Shown: in pieces, positions 54,970 through 63,184 of the stretch | How positions within the stretch are numbered: the stretch's first letter is position 1 | How the letters are laid out: each line of letters opens with the position of its first letter | NCBI GenBank assembly: GCA_016271365.2 | Contig: CM028132.1 | Location: 587,705,001-587,769,000, forward strand | Source of the DNA: Neoceratodus forsteri | Lineage: Eukaryota > Chordata > Ceratodontiformes > Ceratodontidae | Direction of reading: 5' to 3' | DNA: 64,000 nt | The notes under the pieces: generated by a model | Database searches by the model: none | What the model was told of the DNA's origin: nothing | The model's input: the letters and a program-made list of their open reading frames with translations, nothing else | Program-made: the position numbers and the translations under genes

Positions 54970-55906
54970 GCTCCAGAGAAAATGGGGCCCCTTCGACATC
55001 GACCTCATGGCCTCAGCGACCAACACCCAACTTCCGAACTATATGTCCAGATTCAGAGACAAGAGATAGGTAGTTTTGGGTGAACAAAAGTTCAGATAAG
55101 TGAAGATAAACAGTGGAAAGAAGGTGGAGGGTGAGAGGGGTGAGGTGAAAGAAGGATTGGGAAAGAAGGCAGAAAATAGGGCAGAGTGGTTAGGGTGAAA
55201 GTGGTCATTCGCAGAGAAAGGGGGAGAAGTAGGTACACTAGGATGTGTCAGTACTGCTGAGGTAATGTCATGTCAGTTGAAAGTCACAGCAATTGTTAGC
55301 TGTAAGATGCTGATGAAGAGTGCCTTTAAATGGTCCCAATTTGATAAGGAAGAGATATCTCTAGGCAGCGCATTAAATCATAGTGGTGCTCTATATGCAA
55401 ACAATCATTGCCCTTGTGTAGTACAGCATCTTGGGACAGAGAAGAGTTGGTTAACTGAGCTACACGTGTGCTGGGAGCTGCAAGAGGGTTTGAGTAAGTT
55501 TGCAACACCGGGAGGCAGGATTCTGAGAAGTGCCTTTTTAGTTAGCAAACAGGTTTAATAGTGAATCCTCCCATTTAGCTGAAGCCAACCTGTTTGCACA
55601 TACAGTTCACATGTGTGGGTGAGGCTTGCTGCTCCAGTAAGAATTTGGCATGCTTTATTGAGTGCCACTGATATTCTGTAGAGGACAATGGTGGAAGCTG
55701 AGCCGTAGATAACCATACCATAATCAACAATGGATACGATGGCGCTATAGACAGCTAGTCTAAGGGCTTCAGACGTTAGATTGTGTTTATGTCTATGGAG
55801 TAACCCTATCTTGATATTGGCAGACCTGACAACATTCTCAGCATGCTAGGCATATGATAGCGAGCTATCCACGGTTACCCCTAAATACTTGAAATTTTGA
55901 ATTTGT

Positions 55907-57065
55907 TCAAGTGGGACACCAGAGGAGTTCCTGACGGTTAGGGCACTGGATCTGTGTTTGCTGCAAGCCCTGCCGAACAACATGACTTTTGCTTTTTTTG
56001 TAGTTCAGAATCAGCTTGTGTTTCCTGAACCAGTCCTTCACTTCCTCAAAACTGAGCTGAAGTTGGTGTTCCAGAGGTTCAGGGTCAGTGTTGCTAGTGT
56101 ATATGACCACATCATCCACATAGAGGATGATCTGCTGGTGAAAGGACCAAGGGAGATTAAGAAAGATGCTAAAGAGAAGTGGACCCAGTATGGTGCCCTG
56201 TGGCACTCCAGAGCAGACATGTTGATGGTCAGAGGCAACATTAGCTGTCTTCACCCGTTGGGAGCAGCCTTCAAGATAGCTTTTGAACCAGGATGCAGTA
56301 TTTGCCGAGAGGCCAATGGAGGACAGTTGCTTGAGAAGAAGAGCGTGGTTCACTGTATCAAAGGCTTTTGTGAGGTTTATGAAGGCTGCACCCATCAATC
56401 TACCTTGATCCAGAGATTGGTGAATGAAACCAGTGAATTCTAACAGTGCTGTGGTAGTGCTATGTCGCTTTCAGAATTCTTGCTGCTAGGGTCACTGATT
56501 TGAGTATTTTTCCATGTACCCCTCCAGCTGATGAGCAACTATGCACTTCAGTGCCTTAGACAGAGGTGGAAGTATAGAGATAGTTCTATAGTTTGTGTGT
56601 ATAGTGCAGTCTCCACTTTTGTGAACGGGGTAACAAGGGCCGACTTCCAGATTTGAGGGAATTATGCCACGTTCAGTGAGAGGTTTAGAATCTTTGCAAT
56701 GGGCACCAGCATTTCTTCTATGGTAAGGGCAACTAATTTAAGGTCCAAGGAATCACCACTATGCCTTGACTTCCCTGGTACTTTTAGTACTTAATACCTA
56801 GTACTAGGCATTTCCTGACCATATACAGTGGGACCTCTTTGAAGTAGAAAGGAGGTGGTGCAGGAAGCAAATCATCTGCCCGCTGTTCAGTGTCTTCAGT
56901 GGTGTCCTCGAAGAAGTCTGGCAGGAGGACACTGCTCAGGTCAGTGAATGCATTATTAAATGCATTGGTTATTGTCAGTGGGTCTAGGGTGGGGGCTCCA
57001 TTAATATTTAGCATGGTGGGTGCAACCTTAGCATCTTTACCCGTTACATCGTTCATATTGTTCAA
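55907..57065 (-). pseudogene. L2-like LINE reverse transcriptase (broken)
   Basis: From 57065: NMNDVTGKDAKVAPTMLNIN, NAFNNAFTDLSSVLLPDFF (pre-RT), then degraded sequence. From 56398: FINLTKAFDTVNHALLLKQL, LSANTASWFKSYLEGCSQRV, CSGVPQGTILGPLLFSIFLN and the catalytic IILYVDDVVIYTSN, then FEEVKDWFRKHKLILNYKKS. These are RT blocks in the expected order for the L2/CR1 group. Frameshifts lie between the two parts. Sequence is close to the copy at 21444-23662. Confidence 0.85.
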
Positions 57066-57109
57066 AAGTTCTTACTGTCACCCCAAGTGTTAGCACGCTG
57101 TTCCCTATG

Positions 57110-57622
57110 CTACTTGCTTTTTTCGATGCGAATAGCCCGGGTACACTTATTCCTTGCAGTTTTATATTCTTGTACATCTGCATGCTTGCCAGTAGCCTTT
57201 GCACAGCACCAGAGGTGATCTCTGTGATTCATCTGACTAATGAGGTTGGTGGATAACCAGGGATTGATGGTGCCTCGGATTTTCATCCTTTTCAAGGGGG
57301 CATGGATATCACAAGCTTCATTAAAGTGCTTGATGACGTGGTCCAGAGCTATATTTATATCACTTGTGGCATCAAGTAATGACCAGTCAATGCTACGGAG
57401 GTGTTGTTTCAGGGGTTCCAGGTGTCCCCGCTTTAGCACCCTGCTGAAAATTGTTTTGGGAGGAGGTTTATTGAATTTATTTGACCAGTTACAGGTAATG
57501 GGGGAGTTGCTTAATGCATCAGGGAGATCATTCATGTTTGTGATATGATCTGGATGATTGGACAGTATCCCACTGAGAAGTGTACTCGTACCCATCTTAT
57601 AATTAGCCCTAGTAAGTGACAA
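57110..57622 (-). pseudogene. L2-like LINE linker between endonuclease and RT
   Basis: A 170-codon frame: NPWLSTNLISQMNHRDHLWC and KHADVQEYKTARNKCTRAIR mark the segment that in L2-like elements joins endonuclease to RT (WLT..L...IR.RD..WK...). ITNMNDLPDALSNSPITCNW precedes it. Confidence 0.75.
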
Positions 57623-57639
57623 AATGAGCTGGGTAAGGT

Positions 57640-58213
57640 TGAGTGCGGAGATTGCATCCTTAAAGGAACCTACTTCAGGGGAATGTCAGTTGGCATTGAA
57701 GTCACCCATAATTATCGTCTCAGCATTATGGGGCAGGTTCCTAACCTACTCCATCAAGCTATGGAAGCCTGTGAATTGGTCCTTAGGTGGTATGTAGATG
57801 GACATAATTGTTAGAGCTTTATTGTGGGCCCCAAGTAGAACATTGATGGCTAATGCCTGGGTGGCATTGCCTAGTCTGTCCATTGGCAATGTATATCCCA
57901 TGAGTGTATCCTTGATGTATATGGCATAGCCACCCCCTTGTTTTGTGAGTCTATCCTGCCTAAGGATGGTGTAACCAGGTATAGCACCAGCTGAGTCAGG
58001 GATCTTTGGCAAAAGCCACGTTTCCACTATGGACAGGATGTCAGGGTTTTGTTGCGTGACCCAAGCTTGGAGTCCATCTGTTTTACATAACAGGCTGCAG
58101 ATATTGATAGAAGCCAAAGCAATTGAACCAGTCTTGTTTGTGTTGCTAGGTGAAGCAGATGTTGCCAGGCCAGGGTCAGGTTGCCTTCTTATTACCCAAA
58201 CTTCTGTATTCAA
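57640..58213 (-). pseudogene. L2-like LINE APE-type endonuclease
   Basis: It begins SIALASINICSLLCKTDGLQ (N-x-R-S-L-like motif with Ile-Cys), then NPDILSIVETWLLPKIPDSA (the E-T-W-L active-site block), GYTILRQDRLTKQGGGYAIY and ALTIMSIYIPPKDQFTGFHS. The ETWL, DR and GGG blocks identify an AP-like endonuclease that nicks the target. The frame breaks at about 57746; the D-F-N-A block lies just beyond as GDFNAN-like sequence near 57690. Confidence 0.8.
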
Positions 58214-58323
58214 ATGCTGTCCAAAATATGACAGCTTATCAAAACATAATTCAGGCAGGCTTTTCCTCCCACCAGAAGTTCAACTAACACAATACACCCT
58301 TGCCAAATAAACCATGCAAGGAA

Positions 58324-58335
58324 ACATTCAGCATT
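58324..58335. repeat. Right target duplication of L2-like LINE
   Basis: ACATTCAGCATT, partner of 50631-50644. Satellite D (TTTCACACCACCTCATGAAC) resumes just after. Confidence 0.6.
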
Positions 58336-58428
58336 GACAAATGCTTGTTTCACACCACCTCATGAACATTACAGCTGCCAATTTTCACATCCTGGCCAAA
58401 ATGTGTTTTTGAACCTGTGGCACGAAAT
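58336..58428 (+). repeat. Module D satellite, resumed
   Basis: CACACCACCTCATGAACATT, TTTTCACATCCTGGCCAAAA and GTGTTTTTGAACCTGTGGCA are the landmark blocks of D. It is cut at 58429 by the hAT-type element and continues at 60580. Confidence 0.7.
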
Positions 58429-58619
58429 TAGTGATGGGAGAATCTCAAAAGGTTCTGAGGTTCTAAAAGGTTCTAATAAGCAACAAAAGGTTCAGATACT
58501 CAGCCTAACCTTTTAGAACCTTTATGTATTAGGGTACCTGTATGCTAAAAATAGTTTTAAACAGCTTTTAATGCAGATGTATGTAACAAAAATAAAGCAA
58601 TTAAATCAGTTTATTAATT

Positions 58620-58690
58620 CAAATCCAGGCCTGCTATATATTCAGGTTCATACTGGTCCTCTAACCACTGAGCTGTAAGAGCTGGTGCCA
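58620..58690 (-). mobile_element. SINE fragment (like 2890)
   Basis: The minus strand reads GCTCTTACAGCTCAGTGGTT, AGAGGACCAGTATGAACCTG, an A-box head with a degraded B box. Confidence 0.5.
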
Positions 58691-58739
58691 CCCACTGCTA
58701 ATGCTAAATCAAGGTCAGCAAGTTGGGGAGGTCAGTCAC

Positions 58740-59490
58740 TAAATAACAAAAATACCTTGGGGTTATCATATCATATGACCTTAAAGTGACAAAGCAGTGG
58801 ATAGGGCCAGTGCAATTCTGGGCTGCAAATTTGAGAGAAATATCTCCAGCAGGGCAATGGAGGAGGTGTTGCCACTGTATCACACTGTATCTCTTGCTGG
58901 TGAGACCCCACCTGGAGTATTGTGTCCAGTTCTTGAAGCTGAACCTCCAAAAGGACATAGACAGGGTAGAGGCAGTCCACATGACGGCAACTAAAATAGT
59001 ACAGGGGTTGCAGAAAAAGCTCTATGAGGAGAGACTGAGGGCTATCAATCTCAACATGTACACCCTGGAGGAGAGGAGAATAAGAGGGGACAGGATAGAG
59101 ACCTGCGAGTACCTCACAGGGTGAACAAGGTGTAGGAGGGGAGTACCTTTTAAATAAAGAAGAGCTCCAGGACCAGAGGGCATGTGATGAAGCTGGAAGG
59201 AAAACGTTTTAGAGGGATGTGAGGAAGTACTACTTCACTGAAAGAATGGTAGACACCTGAAATAGACAGACTGCCAGCAGAAGTGGTGGAGGTAGAAACA
59301 GTAGGGGACTTCAAGCATGGATGGGATAGACCCAGGGGGATAGACATAGGAGGATATTAGTAAATAGGGAGTAGGGAGGGTCTCCAGAGACCAGTTAGGT
59401 TCTCTGAACACAGACTAGACAGGGACCAACTGGGAAGACTGGAGGGCCAAGTGGTTCTTTTCTGCTGCCAAATAAATGTTTCTATGTTGG
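58740..59490 (+). pseudogene. CR1-type LINE, RT C-terminus and 3' end
   Basis: The plus strand encodes in shifted frames EVLPLYHTVSLAGE and then LLLVRPHLEYCVQFLKLNLQ, KDIDRVEAVHMTATKIVQGL and LYEERLRAINLNMYTLEERR, ending RGDRIETCEYLTG. This is the standard CR1 C-terminus. The 3' UTR ends GGCCAAGTGGTTCTTTTCTG, CTGCCAAATAAATG and TTTCTATG. It matches, in opposite orientation, the end at 24236. Confidence 0.8.
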
Positions 59491-60061
59491 CCTAACCCCT
59501 CTCTGAGTCCAGGGATTATATTTTTTTATAAATCAGCCACAAAAGATACACTGGGCACCACTGATCTCAAATTAATCTCATTTCCTGTCCTTGTTTCTCT
59601 CTTTTGCCTGCCCCATTTACTTTTCCTTCCTACCTTACCTAAAAAGAAAAGCTGTCTGTCTCCTTAATTTACTTTTTCACTCTCTGACTGACTTTAGAAT
59701 TGCAGCACCAGCAGTCCATTAGTATTTACGACCTGCCAGCCAAGTTGACAAGCTCAGCTTACTCTTTCCTGTTCCCTCCCCCACCCTCCATTTTTCACGC
59801 CTCAGTGAAAATACAAATTCCTTCTTTTCTATCAAATGTCATCTTTAAAGTTTCAGACTCAATACACTTAATTCTATTCCCAAATATTGATTTTATAAGC
59901 TGTTAAAATACAAGAAGTCAGGAGGACTCAAAAACCAAACTAACCAAGTTGTTGCTGCTGAATCTGGAATGTCTGCTGTGCTATCGCACTGAAGCAGATT
60001 GCTTTGGGGGAACCATATGTGTTCCCTGAGCCACAAACCAATCAGGTCTCCAATTACAATT
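59491..60061. other. Unassigned
   Basis: Pyrimidine-rich sequence inside the hAT-bounded region; nothing recognised. Confidence 0.3.
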
Positions 60062-60250
60062 AATGGAGGCAGTATAGCACAGTGGTTTAGGGCTCTGAAC
60101 TGCAAACCTAAAGGCCTGGGTTTGAATCCCACAGCCCTCACTTGTATACTGTGTGACACTGAGCAAGTCACTTAATTTTTTTTCATGCTCCCAGGTCACA
60201 CCTGGAAACAAGCTTTGGCTTAGTGTGCCTTTCCTGGTTAAATAATTTCC
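60062..60250 (+). mobile_element. CORE/MIR-like tRNA-derived SINE
   Basis: TAGCACAGTGGTTTAGGGCT (A box), GGCCTGGGTTTGAATCCCAC (B box), TGTGTGACACTGAGCAAGTC and ACTTAATT (core), then CCTGGTTAAATAA near the 3' end. Confidence 0.75.
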
Positions 60251-60579
60251 CCTTTCCTTTTCTGTGCACAAAATTTCCCTCATCAATCAGGCAGCTTGAG
60301 ATGTAAGTGACCCTCTCTCTGTTTGCCTGCTTTCTCTGAACTCCGCTGATTTGATGCCGTCTCACACTCCCTCCCACATGTCACATAATGGACAAGGCAC
60401 TCCTACTAAGACGTCTGCTGCAGGGTCAGAAATGTCTTTCATGCAGTGTGGTTAGGAGAAAAAATGCAATCCCAACTGATCTGAACTGTGAAAAAACATT
60501 CAGAAGCAGCTTGAGTGCCACAAATGCTGCTGGTTCATGGGGGTTCCAATTTTTCTCTGAACTGGTTCACTCACCCCTA
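60251..60579. other. Right interior of hAT-type element
   Basis: Nothing coding recognised; the inverted end is at 60562-60579. Confidence 0.4.
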
Positions 60580-60995
60580 CACAAAATGACATTTCAGCAG
60601 GGATTTGAACATTTTCTCCTACCAGGTTCATGAAGTGGGGTCATAAGAAGGCTAAGTTGAACGTTTGGGGTCACAATATTAAAAAAACACAAAATTATTG
60701 ATGTATGTTGTAATGTTTCTACGCACACTTATAACTTTAATAATTTTCAATATTTAAATCCCAAATTTTCAGCATAGCCATTTTGTCACACCACCTCATG
60801 AATGTAAGAGCTGCTGTTTTTCAAATTCTGGCCAACATGCGATTTTGCACTCCTGGCATGAAACTTCATTCTGTCCATTACGATATTAAATGACACCTGT
60901 CATGTTCTGAAGGAGGGGTCATAAAAAGACTGTTGAAATTTTGGGGTCAGAATGTCATAAAGTGTCAGAATGTCACAAAAAAAATGAAGTAACAT
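60580..60995 (+). repeat. Module D satellite, end of the broken array
   Basis: AAAATGACATTTCAGCAGGG, GGTTCATGAAGTGGGGTCAT and GTTGAACGTTTGGGGTC continue the unit cut at 58428. One more unit with CACACCACCTCATGAATG and a partial third follow. Confidence 0.7.
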
Positions 60996-61004
60996 TGTTT
61001 GCCT

Positions 61005-61190
61005 GGGATATCCATTGGCTCAGTGGGGACCACGTTGCCTTCCTGTGCGACAGACCTGAGTTCAGGTGTGAATTCAGTGAGCTGGTTTATTGGGCATGGG
61101 CTGGTGGGGAAGGTGCTGCAGTGTGCAGCACCAGCCCCAGCCTGGGTAGGGTGGTGCAGTGTTTTGGCACCAGAGCCAGACTAAAGGACA
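61005..61190 (+). repeat. Module E (copy 2), with SINE-like head
   Basis: CATTGGCTCAGTGGGGACC and GAGTTCAGGTGTGAATTC resemble A and B boxes. GGCTGGTGGGGAAGGTGCTG and CCAGCCCCAGCCTGGGTAGG form a hairpin and match module E at 25500. It lies again between D and foldback F. Confidence 0.5.
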
Positions 61191-61521
61191 GGGGGGCCCT
61201 ACTCCAAGCCTCACTTATGGGCCCCCTCCATATCAAGAAATGCTCAAACTCAGGTGCTGGGAGGCCCCTATTGGCTTTGAGGCCCTAAGCCATGGCTTAA
61301 TTGGCATAGTGGCTAATCTGGCCCTGTCTGGCACAGACACCACACCCCGTGGTGGGCCGGGGAACCTTCCCTCACAAGGTATTGACATGCGTGTCAAAGC
61401 CTGACAGGCCCATGCACTGGGTCTGGACCATCTCCAATATTCTATTTATTTCATTTTGTACAGGTCCTAAAGGGATCTGTGCAAATGAGGATACAGTTCC
61501 ACTATCTGAAAAAGAAGGGAA
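61191..61521. other. Unassigned linker between modules E and F
   Basis: Nothing recognised. Confidence 0.3.
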
Positions 61522-62040
61522 AATAATTGCAAAAAACATACATTGATGTAGACATTACACATTAGGGTTGAAGAATGCAAAACGCACAAAGTAAGGAAAT
61601 GAAAAAAACATTAAGGGTTTTGGACCTCTGGAGAATTGGTAAATCAGTGGTGGGGTCTTCCTAAGGGTCGTCAACCCTAATGCCTACCCCCTCCCACGAG
61701 AAAATGAGGACAGATGTGATCTCTTTTTTTTCCATGCAGGGCCCACAAGAAAGCTACAACAGATTCTGTTGGCAACAAATGTCAAGCCATGTTTCTCTAC
61801 TTTTGAAGAGTGTATCACTATGAGGCACTGGCTTGGAGCTGTACTTTGTGCTTCAGACAGTAGGCAATGGCCTGGGGGCAGGGGGTGGGCATTAGGGTTG
61901 ACAACTCCAAGGAAGACTCCACCACTGATTTGCCAGTACTCTAGAGACCCAAAACCCTAATGTTTCTTATTTCCCTACTTTGTGTGCTTCGTGTTCTTCA
62001 ACCCTAATGTCTGTATTAATGCTGTTTTTTTTTGCAATTA
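61522..62040. mobile_element. Foldback F (copy 2), about 165-bp arms
   Basis: The left arm 61522-61690 (AATTGCAAAAAACATACA, ACATTAGGGTTGAAGAATGC, GCACAAAGTAAGGAAAT, AAATCAGTGGTGGGGTCTTC) is the complement of the right arm 61881-62040 (GGAAGACTCCACCACTGATT, ATTTCCCTACTTTGTGTGC, TTCTTCAACCCTAATGT, TTTGCAATT). The centre resembles foldback 26001-26536. Confidence 0.75.
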
Positions 62041-62084
62041 ATTTACATTAGAGGCAGTAGTACCTGTGTATAGGGTTGAGTAAG

Positions 62085-62515
62085 CACTTTAATGTTAAAC
62101 CCCAATTTTTGCACCTTAATAACTTGCCCCCATTCAATCAACTTACGTGAAATTTGGAATGCACAGAAATAGTGCCAGGAACTCTGGATCTGAAAATCTG
62201 TGGCAATCGGTTCGCTGCAGGCAAAGTTACATAGGGACAAATCCTCCAAATATCACCAACATTTAGACTTTTTGCTCAACTACAGCTAAACTAGTAGGAT
62301 TTGAAATCTGAAACTTGCAGTTTTGATAGAGTTTGACCCAAGGTATGTGCTTTTGTGGTTTTTATCTCCCAAACTGTAGCAATTTTTAAAATATTTAAGA
62401 AAAAATGTTCCATTTTTGAGCATGCACGGTTAAAATATATAGCATTCTAATAACTGAATTTGTACGACCACCTGAAGTCATGTGGTCATATTACAAACAT
62501 ACTGTTGTTTAACAG
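62085..62515 (+). repeat. Module A (copy 2)
   Basis: GTTAAACCCCAATTTTTGCA, CTCTGGATCTGAAAATCTG, TTTTTGCTCAACTACAGC and GTAGGATTTGAAATCTGAAA match 47330-47560 in order. Confidence 0.65.
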
Positions 62516-63120
62516 GTGGCAAGGCCAGTTCCCCATCTGCATGCACTATCCCCACTGTTTTTGTTCAGCAGTGACAGGGCTACATGTCAGTGTGCAGCCC
62601 TACCCCTGCTGAGCATGTTGTGCACATGTGTGTTTTGTTCCCCTGCTGTGTCCACCATTTGCCACATAAATGGCTCAATTTATTTGAACTGGACACAGGG
62701 ATGCCCAATCCCCAGTGCAAATTCATTCCCCCTTCCCCTTTGTAATGTTCCCCCCAATGCCCATCATTTATACTTGCTGACAGCAGGGTACCTAGTCCCT
62801 GGTGTTTGCATACACAACCTCCATCCCTCTCCCTGACCCAGCAGTATGGGACACCAGGGTGCCCACTGCTGGTGTCCCCAAGTGTCACGCCAACACTGAG
62901 GTGCCCAATCCCCAGTGTTGGGAGCACCTTTCCCCTCCCCTTTGTTACATCCCCCGACAACCATAATTTACATTGTTCAACACTGGGGTGCCTAATCCCT
63001 GGTGTTGAAGCAGATAACCTCCCTCCCTCTGACCCAGCAGTCTGGAAGACTAGGGTTCCCATGCCAGGTACCCACAAGTCTCTTGCCAACACTGGAGTGC
63101 TCTATCCTCAGTGTTAGAGG
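62516..63120 (+). repeat. Module B, best preserved hairpin array
   Basis: Strong hairpins: 62848-62878 (perfect stem GGGACACCAG), 62890-62921 (stem CCAACACTGAGG, loop TGCCCAAT, one mismatch), 62976-63009 (stem TTCAACACTGGGG with two wobbles, loop TGCCTAAT) and 63088-63115. Weaker ones lie at 62697 and 62780. Different stems, near-constant loop. Confidence 0.75.
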
Positions 63121-63184
63121 CACCTGTAAAAGAGAAAATTGTTCTGAGACGTCTTATGCTTTTTTTTCTGAAACAAAGAAAACA
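63121..63184 (+). repeat. Module C, start only
   Basis: CACCTGTAAAAGAGAAAATTG and an oligo-T run are the first blocks of C. It is cut by an L2-like LINE at 63185. Confidence 0.55.

Larger units (their letters stand above)
50786..55068 (+). mobile_element. DIRS-type retrotransposon, 3'-truncated
   Basis: A 5' region (about 50786-52070, no named motif) is followed by a Gag-like ORF with a CX2C...CX2C finger and the RT/RNase H ORF in DIRS style. The start of the post-RNase H domain (FDIDLMASATNTQLPNYMSR) reaches 55064, and L2-like sequence returns at 55069. The tyrosine recombinase that defines complete DIRS elements is not present. Terminal inverted repeats could not be confirmed. Confidence 0.75.
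55069..58323 (-). mobile_element. L2-like LINE body with endonuclease and RT
   Basis: The minus strand reads from 58323 to 55069: a short 5' region, endonuclease (58213-57650), linker, RT (about 57100-55900) and a 3' region that resembles 21850-22560 in the same order. With the 3' end at 50645-50785 it makes one nearly complete LINE flanked by an imperfect duplication. It is interrupted by the DIRS element. Confidence 0.85.
58429..60579. mobile_element. hAT-type element with 8-bp target duplication
   Basis: The ends TAGTGATGGGAGAATCTC (left) and complement of CTGGTTCACTCACCCCTA (right; reads TAGGGGTGAGTGAACCAG) are inverted. The flanks CACGAAAT (58421-58428) and CACAAAAT (60580-60587) match at 7 of 8, the one difference being CpG to CpA. 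Eight-bp duplication and TAG(T/G)G(A)TG(A/G)G ends suit hAT. No transposase is visible inside; it contains a SINE (58620), a CR1 3' end (58740-59490) and another SINE (60062). Confidence 0.7.

Noticed and set aside
60062..60130. Possible tRNA gene
   Set aside because: A and B boxes are present but the acceptor and anticodon stems do not pair, and a SINE core follows.
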